A DNA stretch of 64,000 bases from ECT2AJA-044 sp965262845 (GTDB taxonomy: Bacteria > Bacteroidota > Bacteroidia > Flavobacteriales > ECT2AJA-044). The notes beneath the pieces are model-generated. The model saw only the letters and a program-made list of their open reading frames with translations, was not told where the DNA came from and made no database searches. Position numbers and translations under genes: made by a program. The stretch's first letter is position 1, and each line of letters starts with the position of its first letter. This document shows, piece after piece, positions 47,952-55,022 of this stretch. The stretch is taken from positions 372,001 to 436,000 of the forward strand of contig CBDHFX010000001.1 of assembly GCA_965262845.1 (NCBI GenBank), given 5' to 3'.

Positions 47952-49595
47952 TCAAAAAGCCCGGTCCTTTATTACCGTTTTCCTCAGGTCAAGGAGGTTC
48001 AGGGCATTCGGTGTCAACCCCACCACCTCCTTCCGCGTAAAGCGCAGCACCTCATCATAATACAAGGGAACCACAGGGGCTTCGTACAGCACCAGCGAAT
48101 CCATTTGCTGATACAGCCGGAAACGAAGCGAATCGCGCGTTTCCAATTGCGCCGCCTCATACCATTCATCAAACTGCGGATTGCTGAAATGGGTGTAGTT
48201 TGGACCATTGGGTGCGGCATTTTTTGAGTAAAACAGGCTCAGATAGTTTTCCCCATCCGCGTAATCTGCGATCCAGCTGCCCCGAAAGAACGATGTTTTG
48301 CCCGTGGCCATCATTTGCCTCAATGTTGAAGGTGGCAACACCTCAACCTGTACCGGGATCCCCAGCTTATTCCACTCTGCCTGCATGTACTCACACAGAT
48401 CGAGGTAACTTTCATTGGTTTGCAGTGTGATTTCCGGTAATTTTCCTTCAAGTCCTGCAGCCCGAAGGATCTTTTTGACCGAGTCGGGGCGATAGTCATA
48501 TCCTGGCACCTGCTTTGCGTCGAAGCCCGGCAACCCGGGTGGAATGAATCCGGCCGTGGCAGGCCGCCCCACATTATTTCTCAGGTAGCGCATCATCCTG
48601 GCTCTGTCAACCCCGTAATTCAAAGCCCTTCGGACTGCAGGCTTCTGCAAGGCATTGATTTGCTGGTTCGAGCCCAGCACAATACCCAGATATTCCGTAT
48701 TCAGATAGGGCAGGATGGTGAGGCGGAAGTTATCGCGGTATTTTTTTTGCAGCTCACCATCGTAGGTCAGCAGCTCGTCCTTGTAGCTCGGATCAAGTCC
48801 CGAAAGGAAATCAAGGTTCCCCTTCACGAGCTCCAGAAAGGCCGCCTGCCTGTCGGGCACAAAAGTGATGGCTACCGCCTCCAGGTAGGGAAGGCCCCGG
48901 CCCGTATCGTCCACCTCAAAGTAGAAGGGATTTCGGCGAAGGACCAGCTTTTCATTCTGAGCCCAGAGCTTGAAGTAGAAAGGTCCGGTTCCGACCGGAG
49001 CATTGCGGAGGTCGAAATCGGGATGCCTGTCGATCTCGCGCGGCACCACCGAGCAATACTTCATGGACAGCAACCCGAGGAAGGGCTGGAAAGGTTTGTG
49101 AAGCCGGATCTCGAGGGTGGAATCGTCCCGTGCCGAATAGCCCTGCACGTTTTCCATCACCCAGGCACCGGGAGCTGCCAGTTCTGCCGACCGAAGACGG
49201 TCAAAACTGTACACAAAATCCGAGGCGAGCACTTTTCTCCCCTGCTCTGTGGCAGGATCGTCGTGCGCCGGGCCAAAAACCGGGTGCGCGTGAAAGAAGA
49301 CATCGCGCCGCAGGCGAAAAGTATAGACCGTACGGCCAGGATCAATGGACCAGGAATGTGCGATGCAGGGCTGAGGACGCAGGTTGGGATCAAGCTGTAC
49401 CAATCCGTTGTATAGCTGGTGTGTGGCCCAGATCAATGCCTGGTTGCGCGAAAAGGCCGGATCAAGCGTGGTAATGTTAGCCGGCTCGTTGTAGCGGAAA
49501 ACCATGCCGCGAGGTCGGGAACCATCGTGCCGGCAGGCAGTGAGCATGCTATAAAACAGCCCTAAAAGCACTATCTTTGCGGCCCCATGACGCAT
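47952..49595 (-). CDS. Solute-binding lipoprotein, family 5 (peptide/nickel type)
   Basis: 547 aa. Lipoprotein signal (VLLGLFYSMLTAC, Cys at residue 21), then the SBP family 5 fold: RYNEPANITTLDPAFSRNQA, DVFFHAHPVF, SDFVYSFDRLRSAE, VGTGPFYFKLW and VRRALNYGVDRARMMRYLRN. Normally the periplasmic binding part of oligopeptide or nickel ABC importers, but no permease or ATPase genes are adjacent. The start at ATG 49595 is 4 nt below a full -7 element, while the open frame continues upstream on the strand opposite mtaB; the upstream part is spurious. It overlaps the mtaB 5' end by 9 bp. Confidence 0.88.
   Translation of the reverse strand: MRHGAAKIVLLGLFYSMLTACRHDGSRPRGMVFRYNEPANITTLDPAFSRNQALIWATHQLYNGLVQLDPNLRPQPCIAHSWSIDPGRTVYTFRLRRDVFFHAHPVFGPAHDDPATEQGRKVLASDFVYSFDRLRSAELAAPGAWVMENVQGYSARDDSTLEIRLHKPFQPFLGLLSMKYCSVVPREIDRHPDFDLRNAPVGTGPFYFKLWAQNEKLVLRRNPFYFEVDDTGRGLPYLEAVAITFVPDRQAAFLELVKGNLDFLSGLDPSYKDELLTYDGELQKKYRDNFRLTILPYLNTEYLGIVLGSNQQINALQKPAVRRALNYGVDRARMMRYLRNNVGRPATAGFIPPGLPGFDAKQVPGYDYRPDSVKKILRAAGLEGKLPEITLQTNESYLDLCEYMQAEWNKLGIPVQVEVLPPSTLRQMMATGKTSFFRGSWIADYADGENYLSLFYSKNAAPNGPNYTHFSNPQFDEWYEAAQLETRDSLRFRLYQQMDSLVLYEAPVVPLYYDEVLRFTRKEVVGLTPNALNLLDLRKTVIKDRAF
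49572..49579 (+). promoter_or_regulatory. -7 promoter element of mtaB, inside the first codons of the divergent lipoprotein gene
   Basis: TATCTTTG, 7 nt before the mtaB ATG at 49587. It lies within codons 6-8 of the minus-strand lipoprotein gene. Confidence 0.65.
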
Positions 49596-50921
49596 ATGCC
49601 AAAAGTAGCATTTTATACCCTGGGCTGTAAGCTCAATTTCTCGGAGACCTCGGCCATTGCACAGGACTTTTCCGATAAGGGATATGCACGCGTGCCTTTT
49701 GATCAGAAAGCCGATGTGTACGTGATCAACACCTGCTCGGTAACGGATAATGCCGATAGGAAATGCCGGCACATGGTGCGTACAGCCCTGCGTCAGAACG
49801 AAAAGGCCTTCATTGTGGTGGTGGGTTGCTATGCACAGCTCCGGCCCGGGGAGATCGCCGGGATGGACGGTGTGGACCTGGTGCTTGGGGCCGCAGAGAA
49901 ATTCAGGGTCACAAACTATATCAACGACCTCACAAAGAACGACAAGGGCGAGGTCCATAGCTGCGAGATCAGCGAGGCTGCCTTTTATGTACCGGCCTAC
50001 TCGGCCGAAGATCGGACCCGCGGTTTTCTGAAGGTGCAGGACGGATGCGACTACACCTGCAGCTATTGCACGATTCCCCTGGCACGGGGGGTATCCCGTT
50101 CCGCCCGGTTGGAGGATGTGGTGAAATGGGCCCGCGAGATCGCCGAAAAAGGCCGCAGGGAAGTGGTGCTGACCGGCGTGAATATCGGGGATTACGGTAA
50201 GGGTGCGTTCGGGAACAAACGGCACAGGCATACCTTTCTGAAGCTGGTACAGGCCCTGGACAGGGTGGAGCTGATCGATCGCTTCCGGATCTCGAGCATT
50301 GAGCCGAATTTGCTAAAAAATGAGCTCATTGATTTCGTGGCGGGATCAGACCGTTTTGTGCCGCACTTCCATGTGCCCCTGCAAAGCGGAAGCAATACTA
50401 TCCTGAAGAAAATGAAACGCCGCTACCTGCGTGAACTGTATGCCGATCGTGTGGCACAGGTGCGCAAAAAGATGCCGAAGGCCTGTATCGGAGCCGACGT
50501 GATCGTGGGCTTCCCGGGGGAAACGGATGAGTTATTCCTGGAAACCTACAACTTCCTTAACGAACTCGACATCAACTACCTGCACGTATTTACCTACAGC
50601 GAACGCCCGAATACCGAAGCGGCAGAAATGGATGGCATGCTGCCGATGCAGGTCCGGCACAAACGCTCAAAGATGCTCCGGGTGCTATCAGCCAAAAAGC
50701 GTCGCCAGTTCTACGAATCGCAACTGGGCAATACGTTCCATGTGCTCTTTGAGGGAGGGAACAAAGAGGGGTTTATTCACGGTTTTACCGAAAATTACGT
50801 AAAGGTCAAAACCCATTGGGATCCAGCCCTGGTCAACACCCGTGCGAAGGTGAAACTGACCAGGATCGACGAAGACGGACTGGTGCGGTTCGGTTATCCT
50901 GAGGCAACTATTCATGCCTGA
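49587..50921 (+). CDS. mtaB: tRNA t6A37 methylthiotransferase MtaB
   Basis: 444 aa radical-SAM enzyme converting t6A37 to ms2t6A37. N-terminal UPF0004 domain with cluster Cys in YTLGCKLNFSE, VINTCSVTDNADRKCRHMVR and VVVGCYAQLRPGE. Radical SAM CxxxCxxC: VQDGCDYTCSYCTIPLARG. TRAM-like C-terminus (FHVLFEGGNKEGFIHGFTEN). Starts at ATG 49587 (or 49596). Confidence 0.94.
   Translation: MTHMPKVAFYTLGCKLNFSETSAIAQDFSDKGYARVPFDQKADVYVINTCSVTDNADRKCRHMVRTALRQNEKAFIVVVGCYAQLRPGEIAGMDGVDLVLGAAEKFRVTNYINDLTKNDKGEVHSCEISEAAFYVPAYSAEDRTRGFLKVQDGCDYTCSYCTIPLARGVSRSARLEDVVKWAREIAEKGRREVVLTGVNIGDYGKGAFGNKRHRHTFLKLVQALDRVELIDRFRISSIEPNLLKNELIDFVAGSDRFVPHFHVPLQSGSNTILKKMKRRYLRELYADRVAQVRKKMPKACIGADVIVGFPGETDELFLETYNFLNELDINYLHVFTYSERPNTEAAEMDGMLPMQVRHKRSKMLRVLSAKKRRQFYESQLGNTFHVLFEGGNKEGFIHGFTENYVKVKTHWDPALVNTRAKVKLTRIDEDGLVRFGYPEATIHA
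49600..49607 (-). promoter_or_regulatory. -7 promoter element of the lipoprotein gene, inside mtaB
   Basis: TACTTTTG on the minus strand, ending 4 nt before the ATG at 49595, so transcription would start at the start codon. It lies within codons 5-7 of mtaB. Confidence 0.6.
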
Positions 50922-50925
50922 TCTC

Positions 50926-51057
50926 ATGGAACATATTGCCGTATACTGCAGATCTTCCATGTGGCACGATCTGGAATGGAGCCAGACAACGACGGATACC
51001 GGGTATGCCCCGGTCGAAAAACGAAACCTCCGGGACTGTATCAGGCTATGGAAATAA
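50926..51057 (+). CDS. Possible 43-aa ORF between mtaB and the phosphatase gene
   Basis: Reads MEHIAVYCRSSMWHDLEWSQ and ends CIRLWK; its stop overlaps the downstream start region (the ATG at 51048 is inside it). Spans the whole gap between mtaB and the next gene without a stop. No similarity recognised and no clear ribosome site; may be chance. Confidence 0.2.
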   Translation: MEHIAVYCRSSMWHDLEWSQTTTDTGYAPVEKRNLRDCIRLWK

Positions 51058-51854
51058 GCGATCTCGATCTAAAGGAGCTCACCTTGCAGGTGGCCGGGCT
51101 GGCCGGGCGGGTCGGACGCTATATCGAAGACGAGCGCAACCGGTTCAACGCCTTCGAACACGTGGAACGCAAACGTTTCAATTCCCTGGTGAGCTATGTG
51201 GACAAAACGGCCGAGGAGCAGCTGGTGGAGGGCCTGGGTGGTATCCTGCCGCAGGCAGGGTTTATTACAGAAGAGGGAACAGCCGGAGAAAACGGGCAGG
51301 ATCTCCTCTGGATCATTGATCCGCTTGACGGGACCACGAATTACATCCATGGCATTCCCTGCTACGCAGTGAGCGTGGGGCTGACCTATCAGCATGAGCT
51401 ACTGGTGGGCGTAGTGTACGAGATCACGAAACAGGAGCATTTTTACGCATGCAAGGGCGGCGGGGCATTCCTGAACGGTGAGCCGATCCGGGTGAGTCCG
51501 CAGACGAACTTTTCAGCATCGCTATACGCGACTGGCTTTCCGCATTACGATTTTGCCTTTATGCAAGGCTACCTGGACCTGCTGGCGTATCTGATGCGAC
51601 ACACGCGCGGGATCAGGCGGTTGGGATCGGCGGCAACGGACCTGGCCTATGTGGCCTGCGGGCGTTTTGAAGGGTTCTACGAATGTAGCCTGAGTCCGTG
51701 GGATGTAGCTGCCGGGGCACTGTTGGTGCAGGAAGCAGGCGGTGTTGTAACGGATTTCGAGGGGGGTGATCATTTTATCTACGGCCGGCAGATCATTTCG
51801 GCTAATGCGCATACGGTTCATGAGCTAACCAAAGCGCTTCAAAAATTCCTGTAA
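51048..51854 (+). CDS. Inositol monophosphatase family protein
   Basis: 268 aa. Metal-binding motif 1 LLWIIDPLDGTTNYIHGIPC (DPLDGTTN) and the second metal motif LSPWDVAAGALLVQEAGGVV. Could act on inositol phosphates, 3'-phosphoadenosine phosphate (CysQ-like) or fructose bisphosphate; the sequence does not decide. Starts at ATG 51048; an upstream frame exists without support. Its stop abuts the hydrolase ATG. Confidence 0.9.
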   Translation: MEISDLDLKELTLQVAGLAGRVGRYIEDERNRFNAFEHVERKRFNSLVSYVDKTAEEQLVEGLGGILPQAGFITEEGTAGENGQDLLWIIDPLDGTTNYIHGIPCYAVSVGLTYQHELLVGVVYEITKQEHFYACKGGGAFLNGEPIRVSPQTNFSASLYATGFPHYDFAFMQGYLDLLAYLMRHTRGIRRLGSAATDLAYVACGRFEGFYECSLSPWDVAAGALLVQEAGGVVTDFEGGDHFIYGRQIISANAHTVHELTKALQKFL

Positions 51855-52511
51855 ATGCAGGTAATCGCGTTGTTGGGATTGGGTATGGATCCTCGGGCGG
51901 CAAAGCGGCTGAGTGAACTGGTTCCGGTGAAAGTGCACTATCAGATCCCGCACGAGCCGGGAGAATCGTTGCACGATTACGCCCTGCGATGGGGGCATCA
52001 CCTGCAGCTGCATCGCGAAGATATTGTGATCGGCATGAGTTTCGCAGGTCCGATCGCACTGGAGCTGGCGCATCATTTCCGCCTGCGCGGATGTATCCTG
52101 ATCTCCACCTTCACACGGCCTGATGAGCTCCCGGTTGTGCATCGGCAGGCACTGCGCTGGGGCCTGCACCGCTGGATCCCCTACCGCCTGGGCTGGTGGA
52201 TCGGACGCCGCTGGGCCATGCGCAACGGCATTATAGCCCCGGACAATGCACGGGCCATCAACGCCATTGAGCGAAAAACCGATCCCAGCTTCTACCGCTG
52301 GATCATTGACGCGCTGGGCAAGTGGCCAGGCGTTGATCCCTACAATCCATCGCTCCGCATTCACGGTACCGGCGATCATATTTTCCCCCTACCAAGCTCT
52401 GTCCCCGACATTTTCTTTGTCGAAGGAAACCATTTTCTGCTCTCTCGCGCTCAGGGGCGGATAGCAATAAGGGAAAAAGTTGATGCGTTCATTCGCAAAC
52501 TGGCATCATAA
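51855..52511 (+). CDS. Small alpha/beta-hydrolase-like protein
   Basis: 218 aa. Short N-terminal strand (VIALLGLGMDPRAAKRL), nucleophile elbow DIVIGMSFAGPIALELAHHF (GMSFAG), and a late LRIHGTGDHIFPLPSSVPDI with the acid Asp, then a His (VEGNHFLLS) completing a triad. No signal peptide. Substrate unknown. It starts at once after the phosphatase stop. Confidence 0.8.
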   Translation: MQVIALLGLGMDPRAAKRLSELVPVKVHYQIPHEPGESLHDYALRWGHHLQLHREDIVIGMSFAGPIALELAHHFRLRGCILISTFTRPDELPVVHRQALRWGLHRWIPYRLGWWIGRRWAMRNGIIAPDNARAINAIERKTDPSFYRWIIDALGKWPGVDPYNPSLRIHGTGDHIFPLPSSVPDIFFVEGNHFLLSRAQGRIAIREKVDAFIRKLAS

Positions 52512-52546
52512 TTGCGCTGTTCGCTTATAACAAACCTTCTTTTGTC

Positions 52547-54208
52547 ATGAGAAACCTGCTTATACCGGCACTCGCCTTCCTGTTTATCGCCCAATCCTAT
52601 GCCTCCAACGAGGCAGTGGATTCCAAAGTAGATGAAGTCACCTTTTTTTTATCCGGTGCTCAGGTGAAGCGTTCGGCCCCTTTTCAATTTCGATCCGGCG
52701 TGCATGAAGTCGTTCTGCACGATCTGGAACCGGGCATTGACCCGGGAAGCATTATTTTAACCGGCCAGGGCGATTTCACACTTTTATCGTACCGCCACGA
52801 GACCCGCACGGTTCAGCCCGATGACTCTGAGCCCCCGGATTCGACTGCGAAGTTGCTGCGCAAAAAAATAAAGGCCGCTGAGGACAGTCTGACCGAACTC
52901 ACCTACTGGCGGCAGGATCTCAGCTTCCGGCTCGAAGTCGTCAAAAACGAAAAGCGACTCCTGCTCAACAATCCGATCAATCAGGGAGCAGCCATTTCCG
53001 ATTCGCTCCAGCTGCTGCAGGATGCCGTTGCCTACCTGCGTCAGCAGCTCAACGAAGTGAACGCAATGGTGGTGAAGCTGAACCGTGAAAAGGCCGAACT
53101 CAACGCCGCACAAAATCATCTGGATCAACGGTTGGCTGCCTTACGGCAGGATTACAACAACCGCTACCCAAAGAAAAATACGCGTTATGATTACCGCATC
53201 GTACTGGCTGTGGATGCGGAGAAAGCCGGGTCCGGTCAGGTAAACTTTAGCTACCTGGTCCGTTCGGCTGGCTGGACCCCCGAGATCGAGTTTCGCTCGC
53301 AGGGCTATGGCAAGCCCATGATCCTGCAGCAGCGGGCACAACTGTACCAAAAAACCGGTAAGGATTGGAACAATGTGGAACTGTTCGTTTCTACGGGTAA
53401 TCCGATCAGCCACCGAAACAAACCCATGCTCCAGCCCTGGGTCTTGCGCATCATTGAGGCGAGCCGCGTGAACAACACCCTCAAAGGTATGGCCGTGTAT
53501 GAGGCGATATCGGCCGATATGGAAGCAGGCGAGGAGATGGTGGCGGAACAAGATTTGATCAGATACCACCATCCATTGGTGAGCACCACACAGCAGCTCG
53601 CCTACAGGCGCTATTCCTTTGATCGCAAATTTTCGATCAGGGGGAACGCCTCATATACGATTCGCGTAAAACTGGATCGCGCCGAGCTTGACTGCGCATA
53701 TCGGTTGGTTGCCGTGCCCAAACTCGACGAACGCGTGTACGTTCAGGCGCGTTTCACCGATTGGCAGGAATACATGCTGCCGAATGCCCAGGCCAAGCTG
53801 TACTACGAAAACACCTTCATTGGACAAATTCAGCTTGATGGCAGCCTGTACACCGATACGCTGGAACTTAGCATGGGCATTGACGAAGGGCTGCGCGTGA
53901 CCCGGGAACTGATCATGAGCAAATCAAAAAATAAGATCATCGGTAACAAGAGCGTGCAAGAGCGTATCTACCGATACATTGCCCAGAACTTCAGGTCAAC
54001 GGAAGTCAGGCTCTACGTACAGGATCACCTGCCGCTGTCGCGTCAGGACGGATTGGAAATCGAAAAACTCGAGTGTGGGGATGGACGCTACACGGCATCT
54101 GACGGTATGATCGAATGGGAACTGATCCTGCCGGCAAAGGGAACGAAGGAATTCGAATGCGGATCCAGGATCAGCTACCCGAAGGATCAGGTATTGCAAG
54201 GTCTTTGA
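52547..54208 (+). CDS. DUF4139 (mucoidy inhibitor A-like) exported protein
   Basis: 553 aa. Signal peptide 1-19 (MRNLLIPALAFLFIAQSYAS). DUF4140 N-terminal domain (about 25-120: VDEVTFFLSGAQVKRSAPFQ) and a coiled-coil stretch (about 100-210), then DUF4139 (about 215-550: VNFSYLVRSAGWTPEIEFRS, VSTGNPISHRNKPMLQPWVL, YTIRVKLDRAELDC). Widespread in Bacteroidota, function unknown; probably periplasmic or outer-membrane associated. A one-mismatch -7 box (TTCTTTTG) lies 2 nt before the ATG. Confidence 0.87.
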   Translation: MRNLLIPALAFLFIAQSYASNEAVDSKVDEVTFFLSGAQVKRSAPFQFRSGVHEVVLHDLEPGIDPGSIILTGQGDFTLLSYRHETRTVQPDDSEPPDSTAKLLRKKIKAAEDSLTELTYWRQDLSFRLEVVKNEKRLLLNNPINQGAAISDSLQLLQDAVAYLRQQLNEVNAMVVKLNREKAELNAAQNHLDQRLAALRQDYNNRYPKKNTRYDYRIVLAVDAEKAGSGQVNFSYLVRSAGWTPEIEFRSQGYGKPMILQQRAQLYQKTGKDWNNVELFVSTGNPISHRNKPMLQPWVLRIIEASRVNNTLKGMAVYEAISADMEAGEEMVAEQDLIRYHHPLVSTTQQLAYRRYSFDRKFSIRGNASYTIRVKLDRAELDCAYRLVAVPKLDERVYVQARFTDWQEYMLPNAQAKLYYENTFIGQIQLDGSLYTDTLELSMGIDEGLRVTRELIMSKSKNKIIGNKSVQERIYRYIAQNFRSTEVRLYVQDHLPLSRQDGLEIEKLECGDGRYTASDGMIEWELILPAKGTKEFECGSRISYPKDQVLQGL

Positions 54209-54241
54209 TACCTTTCCTCATGCCTATGGCAAGGAATCCTG

Positions 54242-54249
54242 TATCTTCG
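54242..54249 (+). promoter_or_regulatory. Possible -7 element of rfbC
   Basis: TATCTTCG, one mismatch to TAnnTTTG, 6 nt before the rfbC ATG. Confidence 0.35.
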
Positions 54250-54255
54250 CATCTC

Positions 54256-54804
54256 ATGAAAATCGTTCCCTCTCACATTGACGGTCTGCTGGTTATTACC
54301 CCCCGGGTTTTTCGCGACGAGCGCGGATACTTCCTCGTGAGTTTTTCCGAAGAGCCCTATCGCGAAGCCGGTATTCTGAGCCCTTTCGTGCAGGACAATC
54401 AGAGCCTTTCGCAGAAAGGGGTGCTGCGCGGATTGCACTTCCAAAAGCCGCCTTTCGCTCAGGGAAAACTGGTGCGGGTGATCAAGGGGTCCGTGCTGGA
54501 TGTGGCAGTCGATATTCGCAGGGGATCACCGACTTACGGGCAGTATCAGGCCGAGGTCCTCAGCGAGGAAAACCAGGCTCAGTTTTGGATCCCCCCGGGT
54601 TTCGCACACGGATTCCTCACTTTGGAAGACCACACCATTTTCTCCTACAAGTGCACGGAGTATTACAACAGGGAAAGCGAAGATGGTATCCGTTGGAATG
54701 ATCCCGACGTGCACATCAACTGGGGGGTGCAAAACCCGACCCTTTCCGATAAGGATCAGGCGGCATCCTTTTTAAAAGACCTTGAAAGTCCGTTCAGCAT
54801 ATGA
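54256..54804 (+). CDS. rfbC: dTDP-4-dehydrorhamnose 3,5-epimerase
   Basis: 182 aa RmlC cupin. Conserved FRDERGYFLVSFSEE, FVQDNQSLSQKGVLRGLHFQ (catalytic His in RGLHFQ), VIKGSVLDVAVDIRRGSPTY and FWIPPGFAHGFLTLEDHTIF. Third step of dTDP-L-rhamnose synthesis; rfbA, B and D are not in the window. ATG 54256 gives the normal N-terminus. Its stop overlaps the next small gene (ATGA). Confidence 0.94.
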   Translation: MKIVPSHIDGLLVITPRVFRDERGYFLVSFSEEPYREAGILSPFVQDNQSLSQKGVLRGLHFQKPPFAQGKLVRVIKGSVLDVAVDIRRGSPTYGQYQAEVLSEENQAQFWIPPGFAHGFLTLEDHTIFSYKCTEYYNRESEDGIRWNDPDVHINWGVQNPTLSDKDQAASFLKDLESPFSI

Positions 54805-55022
54805 AAAAACTCCTCCAGGCATCCGATATTCCAACTCCGGCCTTTCCGATCATTCCGTTCCTCATGTATCCCGATGTCGAAGCGGACCATATCGCCCCCG
54901 GGGAATATTTCGAACGGAATCACGACGGGTGCGAGCGCTATCATTTGGGAAAGCCCAAAAAATACGGATCCCAACACCGCAAAAGGAGGCTGTATACTAC
55001 ACCGGAGAGCTATACGAAATGA
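54801..55022 (+). CDS. Small gene of unknown function, coupled on both sides
   Basis: 73 aa: MKKLLQASDIPTPAFPIIPF, then MYPDVEADHIAPGEYFERN and a basic tail. It begins in an ATGA overlap with rfbC and ends in an ATGA overlap with uvrA (stop 55020-55022, uvrA ATG 55019). Both 4-nt overlaps with conserved genes on each side are unlikely by chance in a frame that uses the whole gap. No recognised family; not obviously secreted. The basic C-terminal third (KPKKYGSQHRKRR) could bind nucleic acid (inference). Confidence 0.6.
   Translation: MKKLLQASDIPTPAFPIIPFLMYPDVEADHIAPGEYFERNHDGCERYHLGKPKKYGSQHRKRRLYTTPESYTK

Noticed and set aside
48660..49415. 251-codon plus-strand frame opposite the lipoprotein gene
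   Set aside because: Shadow of a well-conserved solute-binding protein; no family pattern.
54782..55018. 79-residue N-terminal extension of uvrA
   Set aside because: Overlaps rfbC and the coupled small gene; UvrA family N-terminus begins at ATG 55019.
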